Positions 45,391 through 55,059 of a stretch of DNA of 64,000 nucleotides are shown here, piece after piece; the stretch's first letter is position 1, and every line of letters begins with the position of its first letter. The notes beneath the pieces are model-generated. The model worked only from the letters and a program-made list of their open reading frames with translations. It was not told the DNA's origin and made no database searches. Position numbers and translations under genes: made by a program. The stretch is from assembly GCA_021234155.1 (NCBI GenBank), contig JAJEKV010000392.1:126001-190000 (forward strand). The letters are read 5' to 3'. The stretch comes from Isoetes taiwanensis. Its lineage: Eukaryota > Streptophyta > Lycopodiopsida > Isoetales > Isoetaceae.

Positions 45391-45568
45391 ACACACCAGG
45401 TCGATGCGTGCTCACGGGGTCGCATTCCGGAGGTGCGGATCTGAGCTCACCTTTGCCCCCGGCCTGGCTTCTGTTGATCGAGGCACTACGGGTGCGAGGT
45501 GCATGAGTGTATATATTTGTGTGTTTTTGCATTTTGTATATTGGAACGCTTTGTCGGCAGGGCTGATT

Positions 45569-45623
45569 CTGCCGCACGGTTTTCCCTCGAAAACCCTTGG
45601 TGAGGGGTTTTTAATTAGGGTAG
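45569..45623 (+). other. LINE 3' multibranch structure
   Basis: Outer stem CTGCC / GGTAG (one G-U pair), then hairpin GGTTTT-CCCTCG-AAAACC (45,578-45,595) and the segment GGGTTTTTAATT. Confidence 0.55.
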
Positions 45624-45654
45624 TAATCCGCTTGCTGCGCTTTTTGTATTGGGT

Positions 45655-45716
45655 CCCATAGACCGATTGGTCTCCGTGGGCGATAAAAATACCTTCCTTC
45701 CTTCCTTCCTTCCTTC
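45655..45716 (+). other. LINE 3' terminal hairpin and (TTCC)n tail
   Basis: CCCATAGACC-GATT-GGTCTCCGTGGG, GCGATAAAA, then (TTCC)n at 45,693-45,716. The inner helix AGACC/GGTCT is fully paired. Confidence 0.8.
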
Positions 45717-45746
45717 TAATCCTTTAGGGATAGATTCCTCTTCTAT

Positions 45747-45784
45747 CGGCCACTTGGTTGTGTCATAGGACCCATCCTAGGAAT
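45747..45784 (+). repeat. 38-bp end motif, copy 3
   Basis: Preceded by GATTCCTCTTCTAT, as at 8,567. Followed directly by the TGCCACGG head. Confidence 0.85.
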
Positions 45785-46127
45785 GCCACGGATGGGGACG
45801 CTTCATCTCGTATCTCCTATTTATTCCACCTATTCTCCTTTTTTCATTCATCGGCGTTCTCTTGAGCTAAATTTCTCCTCCTTCTCTGTCCTTCCAGTTT
45901 CCTTCACCCTCCCTCCCTGGATGGTTTACCAGCAATAAGTCATGTTTGTTTCTCCTTTTCTGGTTTTGTCGTTATTGAAGCTACTCTATTTCTTGTTGGT
46001 TGGTTGGCCACCTTTAGTTTTTGTCTACTGTTCTATACTTCTCGGGTCGCTCCGCAGCCTCTATCATCGTCCATGCTTTGTTTTCGATGTTCTTTGCAAG
46101 TGCAGATGTTCTTATATTTCATTTTTT

Positions 46128-46351
46128 TCGGCGTGGCATTGTAGCCTCCGAGGCTTTTATTTATTATTTCATTCTTTGCGTCGTGGCATTGTAACCTTGA
46201 GATATTCTTCTTTTTCATTCTATCTCGGTGTGGCGTTGTAGCCTCCGAGGCAGCACTAATCGGATATTTTTTCTCGCGATGGTCATTCCGCGGATGGTTC
46301 TCGATTGGTCGGCTGTTGTTTCTTTCTCGGTGTGGCCGTGGAGCCTCCGAG
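46128..46351 (+). repeat. four recurring hairpin motifs (cluster 3)
   Basis: Motif copies at 46,128-46,153, about 46,175-46,202 (decayed), 46,225-46,250 and 46,326-46,351. Confidence 0.65.
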
Positions 46352-46755
46352 CTTTATTTGATAGTCTACTGCACAAAGCATCTAACTCTCGATGGGTCGA
46401 TTCTCTTTTTTCAGTCTTGTCTTTGCAGGTTATTTTTTGGAGGTCTCTTGGTTGTCAGGGCGTTGCAGGCATTTCTCCAGAGTGTTAGCGAACATTTATC
46501 ATTAGGGTTTTCCTCAAAAACTCGAGAGGGCGAGGTTTCACATCTCGATGAGAAGCTGTCTCCAGTTTTCTTAGCCTATGTGGCAGATGATTCATCTTTG
46601 ATCTTGTATTCTCGATTTTGTTATGCTCTCGATGATTGTCTAGTTTCGGAGCATTCTTTAGTTTCTAAGTTTTTCAAAGATTTCTACCCCTAGTAAGGGG
46701 TACCAATTTGTACTCAGATATATTCAAAAGCTCAAGGAGAACACCACTTCACACT

Positions 46756-46793
46756 CGGCCACTTGGTTGTGTCATAGGACCCATCCTAGGAAT
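46756..46793 (+). repeat. 38-bp end motif, copy 4
   Basis: Downstream end of unit 3, preceded by GAGAACACCACTTCAC. Confidence 0.85.
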
Positions 46794-47419
46794 GAGTATG
46801 TTTTATGTCGTTGCTAAGATAAAAGGAGAAAATGGATCTCTACTAAACTTTTATAAGGGGACCATAACAATGGCCAAGTGTCTAATAAATGTATGCTGGT
46901 ATGCATATTCTACCTTGCATTACCAAATAAACCCCTAATAACTTGAATGCAAATATGCTAGCAAATATGTATTGAAGAAAATTTGTGATTTCATAGCCAA
47001 TACAATGCACTTGGGCACTATGAAAGCCATAGTGTTATGCAAACTATGCTGACATTAAACTAGAAATGAAGCAATTAAAGAGGTCTTATTAAAATTCATC
47101 TTCAAAGAACAAAGGTTCTAATTGGCAAATTCGGCCACTTTGGTACGCTGAATACATAAGCACAAGCAAATTGTATGCATTATAAAAGAACATTACATTG
47201 CAAAGGCACAAACCAGCTTCTTGCCCTGGATTCTTATATTGGGCATTTGTTCTACACACTCACCCCGGTTTTTGGTCCACTGTTGAAAACATCAGTTTTG
47301 GTAGGTCTACATGTCCTGTTTTCAAAGAATCCTACATGTGGATTTGTGAAGGTATGGTTTTGTTCGATAATGGTGTTCTTTTTTCAGTGGACTAAAACAT
47401 CCACTGTTGTTTTGTAGTT
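46794..47419. other. intergenic
   Basis: No gene recognised. Confidence 0.5.
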
Positions 47420-47930
47420 TCTTCTATTGTGACATGTCATTTTATAATACAATCCACTGTAGGAAAGAGTACTTGAATTTCTACATGTCTAATAATTCTA
47501 TTGTCACATGTCTTTATAGATGTAGGAAAGAATATTTGATTCTCTACATGTCCTATACTTCCATTCACATGTCTTTATAGTAGTAGGACAGAGTACTTTA
47601 TTTGCTAAGGCATTGTAGAAAAGAATACATGAATTACTACATGTGTAATACTTCTATTGTCACATGTCTTTATAGAAGTCGGAAAGAATACTTGATTCTC
47701 TACATGTCATATGCTTCCATGTCACGTCTTTATAGTAGTAGGACAAAGTACTTTATTTGCTAAGGCATTGTAGGAAAGAATACATGAATTACGACATGTG
47801 TAATACTTCTATTCTCACATGTCTTTATAGAAGTAGGAAAGAGTACTTGATTCTCTACATGTCCTATCCTTCCATATCACGGGTCTTTATAGTGGTAGGA
47901 TGAGTACTTGATTTGCTACATGTGATGCAC
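47420..47930. repeat. 156-bp minisatellite, about 3 copies
   Basis: Units start at about 47,502, 47,658 and 47,814 (the last partial). A degenerate piece precedes them. Each unit contains CACATGTCTTTATAGAAGT twice in diverged form, so an older half-unit of about 75-80 bp is likely. Confidence 0.8.
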
Positions 47931-48027
47931 GTGCGATCACATGTTTTTATACTAGTATTCCATGTAACACAAGTTACTTCAACTACTTCAATTACTTAAC
48001 ACCTATTTTTTTGCATAGCATTGGGCA

Positions 48028-48622
48028 CCAACATGCCAAGGTGGCTCTAACATGCCACCTAGGCTCAAACATGCCAAGGTGGCTCCAACATGCCACCTAG
48101 GCTCCAACATGACAAAATGGCTCAAACATGCCACCCTAGGCTCCAAGCGTGCTCAAACATGCCCACCTGGGGCTCCAACATGCCACCTATGCTCCAACTT
48201 GCCAAGGTGGCTCAAATATGCCCGCGTGGGCTCCAACATGCCACCTAGGCTCCAACATTCCTAGGTGGCTCAAACATGCCACATAGGCTCAAACATGCCA
48301 TCTGGGGCTCACTTAGGCTCCAACATGCCAAGGTGGCTCCAACATGCCACCTAGGCTCAAACATGCCAAGGTGGCTCAAACATGCCACCTAGGCTCCAAC
48401 ATGCCAAAATGGCTCAAACATGCCAGGTGGCTCAAACATGCCAAGGTGGGCTCAAACATGCCACCTAGGCTCCAACATGCCAAGGTGGCTCAAACATGCC
48501 ACGTGGACTCCATAATGCCACGTGGGCTCCAACATGCCAAGGTGGCTCCAACATGCCATGCAGGCTCCAACATGCCAAGGTGGCTCAGGCATGCCACCTA
48601 GTCTCAAGCATGCCACCTAGGC
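48028..48622 (+). repeat. 19-bp-motif array A1, forward
   Basis: Alternating 19-bp half units AACATGCCACCTAGGCTCC and AACATGCCAAGGTGGCTCA, giving a 38-bp higher-order unit. There are roughly 30 half units with scattered variants. The open frame across it (repeating PPRLKHAKV) is a by-product of the repeat. Confidence 0.9.
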
Positions 48623-48770
48623 ACCCCAAGTGGTGACATGGCATGCCAAGTAAGCAAGGTCAAGTTTTGACTAGGCCAAAAAACCAAAGATGTCCATCTT
48701 TGGTCTTTTCATTGGGTGATGTTGGCAAATTTTAGGTGACATGGCTAGATGATGGTGACATGGACCTTGG
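48623..48770 (+). repeat. conserved tail T next to array A1
   Basis: About 145 bp that recur in reverse orientation at 52,632-52,760 and, more diverged, at 55,697-55,825. Contains the hairpin CCAAAGATG-TC-CATCTTTGG (48,686-48,705). Confidence 0.8.
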
Positions 48771-48852
48771 ATGTCTTTGCAACACAGGCGAGGCACCTCC
48801 TCAGCGGCCCCTTTCTTGTGAAGGGGAGTCTCAGAAAGGTATATATGCTGGT

Positions 48853-51720
48853 GCATTTTCTCTTGCGTATGCAGCGTCATCTTTGCACATCCCGCCAAGA
48901 TTTCACCTTTTTTGAGACCGGATTTTTTATCGTGCTTTTCTTTGTGTTTATGCTCCGGAAATTCATAATTAATGCATGGGGCGGGGAAAAATCCTGGTTT
49001 TCAGCCAGCTGGCTTGCCAAATGGCCCCGAGTATATAGGAAAATCCCGGTATTTCGGATGAGTTTTAGACCCTCGATTTTTTATTGGGATGGCCGTTGGC
49101 CCCGACAAGGTTTAGACCCCACGTTTTCGATTTTGGGGCATGGAGGAGGCCCGGATTGGCGATCCGACCTCGCCCGCGTCGTCAGGAACGGCGAAATTAC
49201 CCTAGGGGACAAGTTCCCGGCGAGTTTTCCCGGGGGATCAATCACTTACCCCTCACTAGGAGGTATTCGACATCCACCTCCATGCCAATTGACTACAAGT
49301 GTGTAGTAAACGACCTACTTTGGCGTTTCTTGGAGGGGGGGTGGTCTTCTGCCATGAAACTTGGTCCCCTAGGTAATGGGGATGTTTCGGGTCCATTGGC
49401 GGGCAGTTTCGATTCCGGGAGTGGGGGTCGGCCAGCCCCTCGACCCCGGCTTGGACTAGCTGCGAGAACAAGATACTTGGGGTTCACCACGAGGCCACTG
49501 GTAGAAGATTGAAGTGAGAATAGCAGCACTAGGACTGCTGGGTGGTATACATGTGACCACGGAGAAGCAAAGCTAGCTCCACTACCTAGTAGGGCGTTAC
49601 CAGGCCGGTGGTCTCAGGAAGGGGTTGGCTCGAAGCTTCGTCTCATGCCTGCGCTTATGCTTCTATTGCGGTGCATTTTCTCTTGCGTGTGCAGCGTCAT
49701 CATGCACATCCCGCTAAGATTTCACCTTTTTGAGACCGAATTTTTATACGTGCTTTTCTTTGTGTTTATGCTCCAGGAAATTCATAATTAATGCATGGGG
49801 CGGGGAAAAATCCTGGTTTTCAGCCAGCTGGCTTGTCAAGTGGCCCCGAGTATAGGAAAATCCCGGTATTTCGGATGAGTTTTAGACCCTCGATTTTTTG
49901 ATTGGGATGGCCACCATTGGCCGTGATGGGAGTTTAGACCACGTTTTCGATTTTGGGGCATGGAGGAGGCCCCGGTTGGCGATCCGACCTCACCTCGTCG
50001 ATAGAGGAGCGGCGAAATTACCCTAGGGGACAAGTTCCACGGCGAAGTTTTCCCAAGGGATCAATCACTTACCCCCTCACTAGGAGGTATTCAAACATCC
50101 ACCTCCATGCCAATTGACTACAAGTGTGTGTAAGCGACCTACTTTGGCGTTTCTTGAAGAGGGGGTGGTCTTACGCCCACGAAACTTGGTCCCTAGGTAA
50201 TGGGGATGTTAGGGTCCATTGGCCCGAGCCAGTTCACCGATTCCGGGTGGGGGTCCGGCAGGTCCTCAAACCCCGGCTTGGATTAGCTTTGCAAGAACAA
50301 GATACTTGGGGTTCACCCCGAGGCCCCTGGTAGAAGATTGAAGTGACAATAGGAGCACTAGGACTGCTAGGGGTGGTATACATGTGACCATGGAGAAGAA
50401 AAGCTAGCTCCCTGCCAATGGGGCGTTCCCACCCGGTGGTCTCCAGGAAGGGGTTGGCTTGGAAGCTTCGTCTCATGCCTCTGCTTGTGCTTCTATTGCG
50501 GTGCATTTTCTCTTGCGTGTGCAGCGTCATGCTGCACATCCCGCCAAGATTTCACCTTTTTTTGAGACCCGAATTTTTATCGTGCTTTTCTTTTGTGTTT
50601 ATGCTCAGGAAATTCATAATTAATGCATGGGGCAGGGAAAAATCCTGGTTTTTCAGCCAGCTGGCTTGTCAAGTGGCCCCGAGGTATAGGAAAATCCCGG
50701 TATTTCGGATGAGTTTTAGACCCTCGATTTTTTATTGGGATGGCCACCGTTGGCCTTGACAAAAGGTTTAGACCACGTTTTCGATTTTGGGGCATGGAGG
50801 AGGCCCGGATTGGCGATCCGACCTCACGGCGTGGCGTCGTCGAGGAGCGGGCGAAATTACCCTAGGGACAAGTTCGCGGCGAGTTTTCCCAAGGGATCAA
50901 TCACTTACCCCTCACTAGGAGGTATTGACATCCACCTCCATGCCAATTGACTACAAGTGTGTAGTAAGCGACCTACTTTGGCGTTTCTTGAAAGGGGTGG
51001 TCTTACGCCCCGAAACTTGGTCCCCTAGGTAATGGGGATGTTCCGGGTCCATTGGCGAGGCAGTTTCGATTAGGGGAGTGGGGGTCCGGCCAGATCCTCG
51101 CCCCGGCTTGGATTAGCCTGCAAGAAGAACAAGATACTTGGGGTTCACCACGAGGCCACCGGTAGAAGATCGAAGTGAGAATAGCAGCACTAGGACTGCT
51201 AGGTGGTATACATGTGACCCACGGAGAAGCAAAGCTAGCTCCCTTTGCCCGATGGGGCGTTCTGCAGGCCGGTGGCCTCGGAAGGGGTTGGCTCGGAGGC
51301 TTCGTCTCATGCCTGCGCTTGTGCTTCTATTGCCGGTGCATTTTCTCTTGCGTGTGCGGCGATCATCTTTGCACATCCCGCCAAGATTTCACCTTTTTCG
51401 AGACCCGGATTTTTATACGTGCTTTTCTTTGTGTTTATGATCCGAGGAATTCATGATTAATGCATGGGGCGGGGAAAAATCATGGTTTTCAACCCAGCTG
51501 GCTTGCCAAAGTGGCCCCGAAAGTCTGAGGAAAATCCCCGGTATTTCGGGTGAGCTTTAGACCCTCGACTTTTTTGATTGGGATGGCCATAGTTGGCCGG
51601 GGGGTTTAGACCCGTTTTTATTTTGGGGCATGGAGGAGGCCCCGGATTGGCGATCCGACCTCTCCATGTCATCCGGAACGCCGAAATTACCCTAGGGGAC
51701 AAGTTCTCGGCCCTCTTGAT
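48853..51720 (+). repeat. 830-bp tandem block B, about 3.4 copies
   Basis: Anchor words such as TTCATAATTAATGCATGGGG recur at 48,963, 49,783, 50,615 and about 51,448 (spacing 820-833). Copies differ by many 1-3 bp indels. Frames in them are broken, so there is no evidence of coding. GCGAAATTACCCTAGG and CTACTTTGGCGTTTCTTG are shared with block D. Confidence 0.85.
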
Positions 51721-51732
51721 CGAGGAGCATCC

Positions 51733-51781
51733 CGAGAATGTAAATCCTACCAAACCCTAGGGTTTGGTAGGGTTACATCTC
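51733..51781. repeat. telobox palindrome C1
   Basis: A perfect 26-bp palindrome (51,746-51,771) centred on AAACCCTAGGGTTT, inside a longer imperfect one. Confidence 0.9.
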
Positions 51782-52046
51782 GGCGTCAAGGCGGAGACTA
51801 ACACATCCGAAACTTTGCATGGAGTTCTCTGTGTATGCTCGGGGACCATGCGGGAGATGGGGTCAAATCCCCTGCAGCGGCATGCTTTTCGAACTCCCCT
51901 TCGGAAAGGGGCTTGTGAAGGAGTCTCCGAAAAGGTATCTTTGCAGGAAGGGAAATTTGGCTCTGTCTCCCGGTGCCATGAGGGTAATCCAAAGACGGGT
52001 ATTCCACGCCGAGATCCTGGGCCCTACGTGTCCGAGCATCCCGGAA

Positions 52047-52086
52047 TGTAAACCCTATCAAACCCTAGGGTTTGCTAGGGTTTACA
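52047..52086. repeat. telobox palindrome C2
   Basis: Arms TGTAAACCCTA and TAGGGTTTACA around AAACCCTAGGGTTT; 40 bp with one mismatched pair on each side. Confidence 0.9.
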
Positions 52087-52354
52087 TCTCGGCGTCAAGA
52101 GCGGAGACTCACACATCCGAAACTTTGCATGGAGTTCTCGTGTATGCTCGGGGACCATGCCCGGAGATGGGGTCGAATCCCCACAAGGCATGCTTTCCAG
52201 AACTCCCCTTCTTTGGAAAGGGGCTTGTGAAGGGAGTCTCCAAAGGTATCTTTGTAACCGAAATTTGGCTCTGTCTCCCGGTGCCATGAGGGTAATCCGG
52301 CACGGGTATTCCACGTCGGATCACGGGCCCTCACGGGTCATGGAGCATCGGGAA

Positions 52355-52394
52355 TGTAAACCCTATCAAACCCTAGGGTTTGCTAGGGTTTACA
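52355..52394. repeat. telobox palindrome C3
   Basis: Same 40-bp palindrome as C2. Confidence 0.9.
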
Positions 52395-52631
52395 TCTCGG
52401 CATCAAGGCGGAGACTCACACATCCGAAACTTTGCATGGAGTTCTCTGTGTATGCTCACGGGGACCATGCATGGGAGATGGGGTCGAATCCCCCAAGCAG
52501 CGACATGCTTTCCAGACTCCCCTTCGGAAAGGGGCTTGTGAGTTCTCAAGATCCTTCTATTCTATCCCTTGCCAAACTCCTCTACAAAAATTTCAAAGGT
52601 TATCATATTTCTTGCATAAAGTCCTAGTCCG

Positions 52632-52760
52632 TCACCACCATCTAGCCATGTCACCCAAAATTTGCCAACATCACCCAATGAAAAAGACCAAAGATGGACA
52701 TCTTTTCATTTTTGGCCTAGTCAAAACTTGGCCTTGCTTACTTGACATGCCATGTCACCA
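52632..52760 (-). repeat. conserved tail T' (inverted copy of 48,623-48,770)
   Basis: Reverse complement of the tail at 48.6-48.8 kb; shared words include AAATTTGCCAACATCACCCA and GGCCTTGCTTACTTG. Confidence 0.85.
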
Positions 52761-53065
52761 CTTGGAGTGCCTAGGTGGCATGCTTGAGCCTAGGTGGCAT
52801 GTTGGAGCCACCTTGGCATGTTGGAGCCTAGGTGGCATGTTGGAGCCTAGGTGGCATGCTAGAGCTCCGAGGCATGTTGGAGCCTAGTTGGCATGTTGGA
52901 GCCTACGTGGCATGTTGAAGCCCGGTGGCATGTTGGAGCCTAGGTGGCATATTTGAGCCACCTTGGCATGCTTGAGCCTAGGTGGCATGTTGGAGCCAAC
53001 TTGGCATCTTTGGAGCTCGCGTGGCATGTTGCGGCCGGTGGCATGTTATAGCCTAGGTGGCGGAC
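52761..53065 (-). repeat. 19-bp-motif array A2, reverse
   Basis: Units GGAGCCTAGGTGGCATGTT and relatives; complement of array A1. Ends at 53,060 where block D begins. Confidence 0.9.
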
Positions 53066-53079
53066 CCGGGAGGCGGACA

Positions 53080-54700
53080 TCACAAAGGTTACCGAGGCGG
53101 GCTTTCCTACCAATGCTCCTCACGGGAGGGCAAATGCCAATGCCTCCCTTCCAGAACCGGTTTCCCCTATCCAGACCGTTGAATTCTCTATTCAGTAACT
53201 TGCTTCGGCAGGCTCAAAAATTCAAGATCTGTCGGGGAGAATCCCTCATGAAAGTGTCCCGCGGTCGAATCGTAGAAACCCAAGTGTTTTGTCGTTCGAG
53301 GCGTACAAAGGCTCAGGAATGGAGATTTGACTTCGCCATAAAAAAAACAGCGAAATTACCCTAGGGACTCCTCTTTTGCAGCAAAAGAAACACGAACCCT
53401 CTACATGGCGATTCGCACCCTCCGCTAAGGCCAATTCACTACTGAGCGTGTTGGACATGAGCTATTTTGGCGCTTAGGGAGGCGGGGTGGTCTTACGCCC
53501 ACGAAACTTGGTCTCCGGGTAATGTCGATGTTTGAGTCCGTTGGAAGAGTCGGATCACACGTTAGGGGTGGGAGAGTTGCCCGCCCGTGGGGTAAGGACC
53601 CTCCAGAGAGGACCTTTGGGACAAACTTCTTCTGGAAGGTTTTAGGGCTCCGTCTTCTGGCGTCAACGCCCTCCCACTACCTCATGACATTGTGCAAGAT
53701 CCTGGTCCAATCTGGCTAGGGTATGGCCTCCAAAACGTAAACCCTGTGTGTTGCTAGGTTATTGTAGGGTTTACGTTATGGAGGTCGAGTTTTATTCAGT
53801 TGCACTTGAGACATGGTCGAGAAGCTGCAGTTGAAAACAAGAAGCAATAGAAACTGACGAAATGGGGTTTGGATTTACCGAGGCAGGCTTTCCTACCAGT
53901 GCTCCTCCGGGAGGGCAAATGCCAATGCCTCCCTTCCCGGAGCCCGGTTTCCCTATCCGACCGTTGAATTCTCCATTCAAGTAACTTGCTTTGAGCAGGT
54001 TCAAACAAATTCAAGATCTGTCCGGGAGAACATATCAAACCGCAAAGTGTCCTGCAGTCGACCGTGTAGAAACCCAAGTGTTTTGTCGTTCGGGCAGTAC
54101 AAAGGCTCCGGAATGGAGATTTGACTTCGCCATATCGTCCGAAACAACGAAATTACCCTAGACACCAAGTTACACGGTCATTTTTTGCAGCAAAAGAAGC
54201 ACGAACCCTCTACATGGCGGTCCGCACCCTCTCCGCTAAAGGCCAATTCACTTCTGAGCGTCTTTGGACATGAGCTACTTTGGCTTTCTCGAGCGGGGGG
54301 TGGTCTTCGCCTACCTAAACTTGGTCTCCAAGGTAATGTCGATGTTTCGAGTCCGTTGGGCGCGAGTCGGATCACGATTCGGGGTGGGAGAATTGCCCGT
54401 CTGTGGCGAAAGGACCTTCGAGAGAGGACCTTTTGGGTCGAATCGCATTCGAAGGTTTTAGGGCTCTTTTACAGCGCCAATGCCCTCCCCACTACCTCAT
54501 GATATTGTGCAAGATCCTGGTCCAACGGCTGGGGTATGGCCTCCAAAACGTAAACCATTGCCTTGCGAGGGTTATTTTAGGGTTTACGTTATGGAGGTCG
54601 CTTTGATCCGTTGCACTTGGGACATGGTCGGCGGTGTGTTTGAAAACACGAGGCAAGTAGGAAACTGCGAATGGGGTTTGGATTTAATCTCCTCCTAGTT
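53080..54700 (+). repeat. 790-bp tandem block D, 2 copies
   Basis: ACCGAGGC.GGCTTTCCTACCA recurs at about 53,089 and 53,877. Each copy ends with a hairpin-forming segment (53,725-53,786; 54,539-54,600). D shares with block B the words CTTGGTC..TAATG..GATGTTT and GAAATTACCCTAG, so B and D derive from one ancestor. Confidence 0.8.
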
Positions 54701-54861
54701 TTGCAATTAAAAGTCTAGAGCCTTTTATGCAAAGAGCAAAATTGTTTGGGATCACTTTCGGGTTGGCCAATAGATCGAAACTCACGTTATTTCGGTTCTC
54801 ATGGGCTCCCCATGCATGTTTAGAAATGGTCCACCTAGTTATCAAAGAAGTCGAACCGCGT

Positions 54862-55020
54862 TTTGGCCTCCAAAACGTAAACCCTGTGCGTTGCTAGGTT
54901 ATTGTAGGGTTTACGTTATGGAGGTCGAGTTTTATTCAGTTGCACTTGAGATATGGTCGAGAAGCTGCAGTTGAAAACAAGAAGCAATAGAAACTGACGA
55001 AATGGGGTTTGGATTTACCC
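54862..55020 (+). repeat. third, partial copy of the D end
   Basis: Nearly identical to 53,722-53,880 (a few differences in 159 bp), although the intervening copy at 54,536-54,690 is clearly diverged. Confidence 0.85.
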
Positions 55021-55059
55021 TCCTCCCAGTGTCGTAATTAGAAGTCAAGAACACATTTT

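Larger units (their letters stand above)
40020..45716 (+). mobile_element. near full-length LINE, frameshifted
   Basis: The order is: a C/T-rich 5' leader (about 40,020-40,800) containing an imperfect duplication of about 105 bp (40,636-40,805), then ORF1 (from ATG 40,809), an EEP endonuclease, reverse transcriptase, a C-terminal zinc-knuckle region, a structured 3' end and a (TTCC)n tail. The GC content is far above that of the flanking DNA. All coding parts are split by multiple frameshifts, so the element cannot move on its own. The exact 5' end is unclear. Its 3' 720 bp are also found at 16.67-17.39 kb, and very short tails at 19.7 kb and 36.9-37.2 kb, so the family was active in this genome. 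Confidence 0.8.
45728..46793 (+). mobile_element. non-coding repeat unit 3 with 38-bp terminal direct repeats
   Basis: The same family as 8,565-10,908 but only about 1.07 kb. The 38-bp motif lies at both ends (45,747-45,784 and 46,756-46,793). The head lacks the hairpin by a clean deletion of about 36 bp. The TATA-like box is at 45,818-45,825. Four copies of the TCGGYGTGG...CCTCCGAGG hairpin motif follow, then TCGCGATGGTCATTCCGCGG, and a GGGTTTTCCTCAAAAAC segment near 46,504. It begins 11 bp after the LINE tail. Confidence 0.6.
51728..52560 (+). repeat. 310-bp tandem block C, about 2.6 copies
   Basis: Units start at about 51,728, 52,038 and 52,346. Each begins with a palindrome, followed by CATCCGAAACTTTGCATGGA, TATGCTCGGGGACCATGC and CTCCCCTTCGGAAAGGGGCT. 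The last copy breaks off at about 52,543. Confidence 0.85.
48028..53065. mobile_element. foldback-like element with array-bearing inverted arms
   Basis: Left arm: A1 plus T (48,028-48,770). Right arm: T' plus A2 (52,632-53,065), in inverted orientation. The interior holds about 3.4 copies of an 830-bp block and about 2.6 copies of a 310-bp block. No transposase or other domain is recognisable. Long inverted repeats made of short tandem subrepeats are the mark of foldback elements, and some Mutator-like elements have them too. That classification is inference. No target-site duplication could be placed, because the arm ends are themselves repeats. Confidence 0.45.

Noticed and set aside
48052-48601. 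Repetitive proteins of the PPRLKHAKV type.
   Set aside because: By-product of the 19-bp array (38 is not a multiple of 3), and stops occur where units vary.
48030-48620. CRISPR-like array (short repeats at regular spacing).
   Set aside because: The repeats are contiguous with no unique spacers, and the setting is a plant nuclear genome.
48749-49306. A 185-codon frame in block B.
   Set aside because: The other B copies break the same frame by indels and no domain is recognisable.
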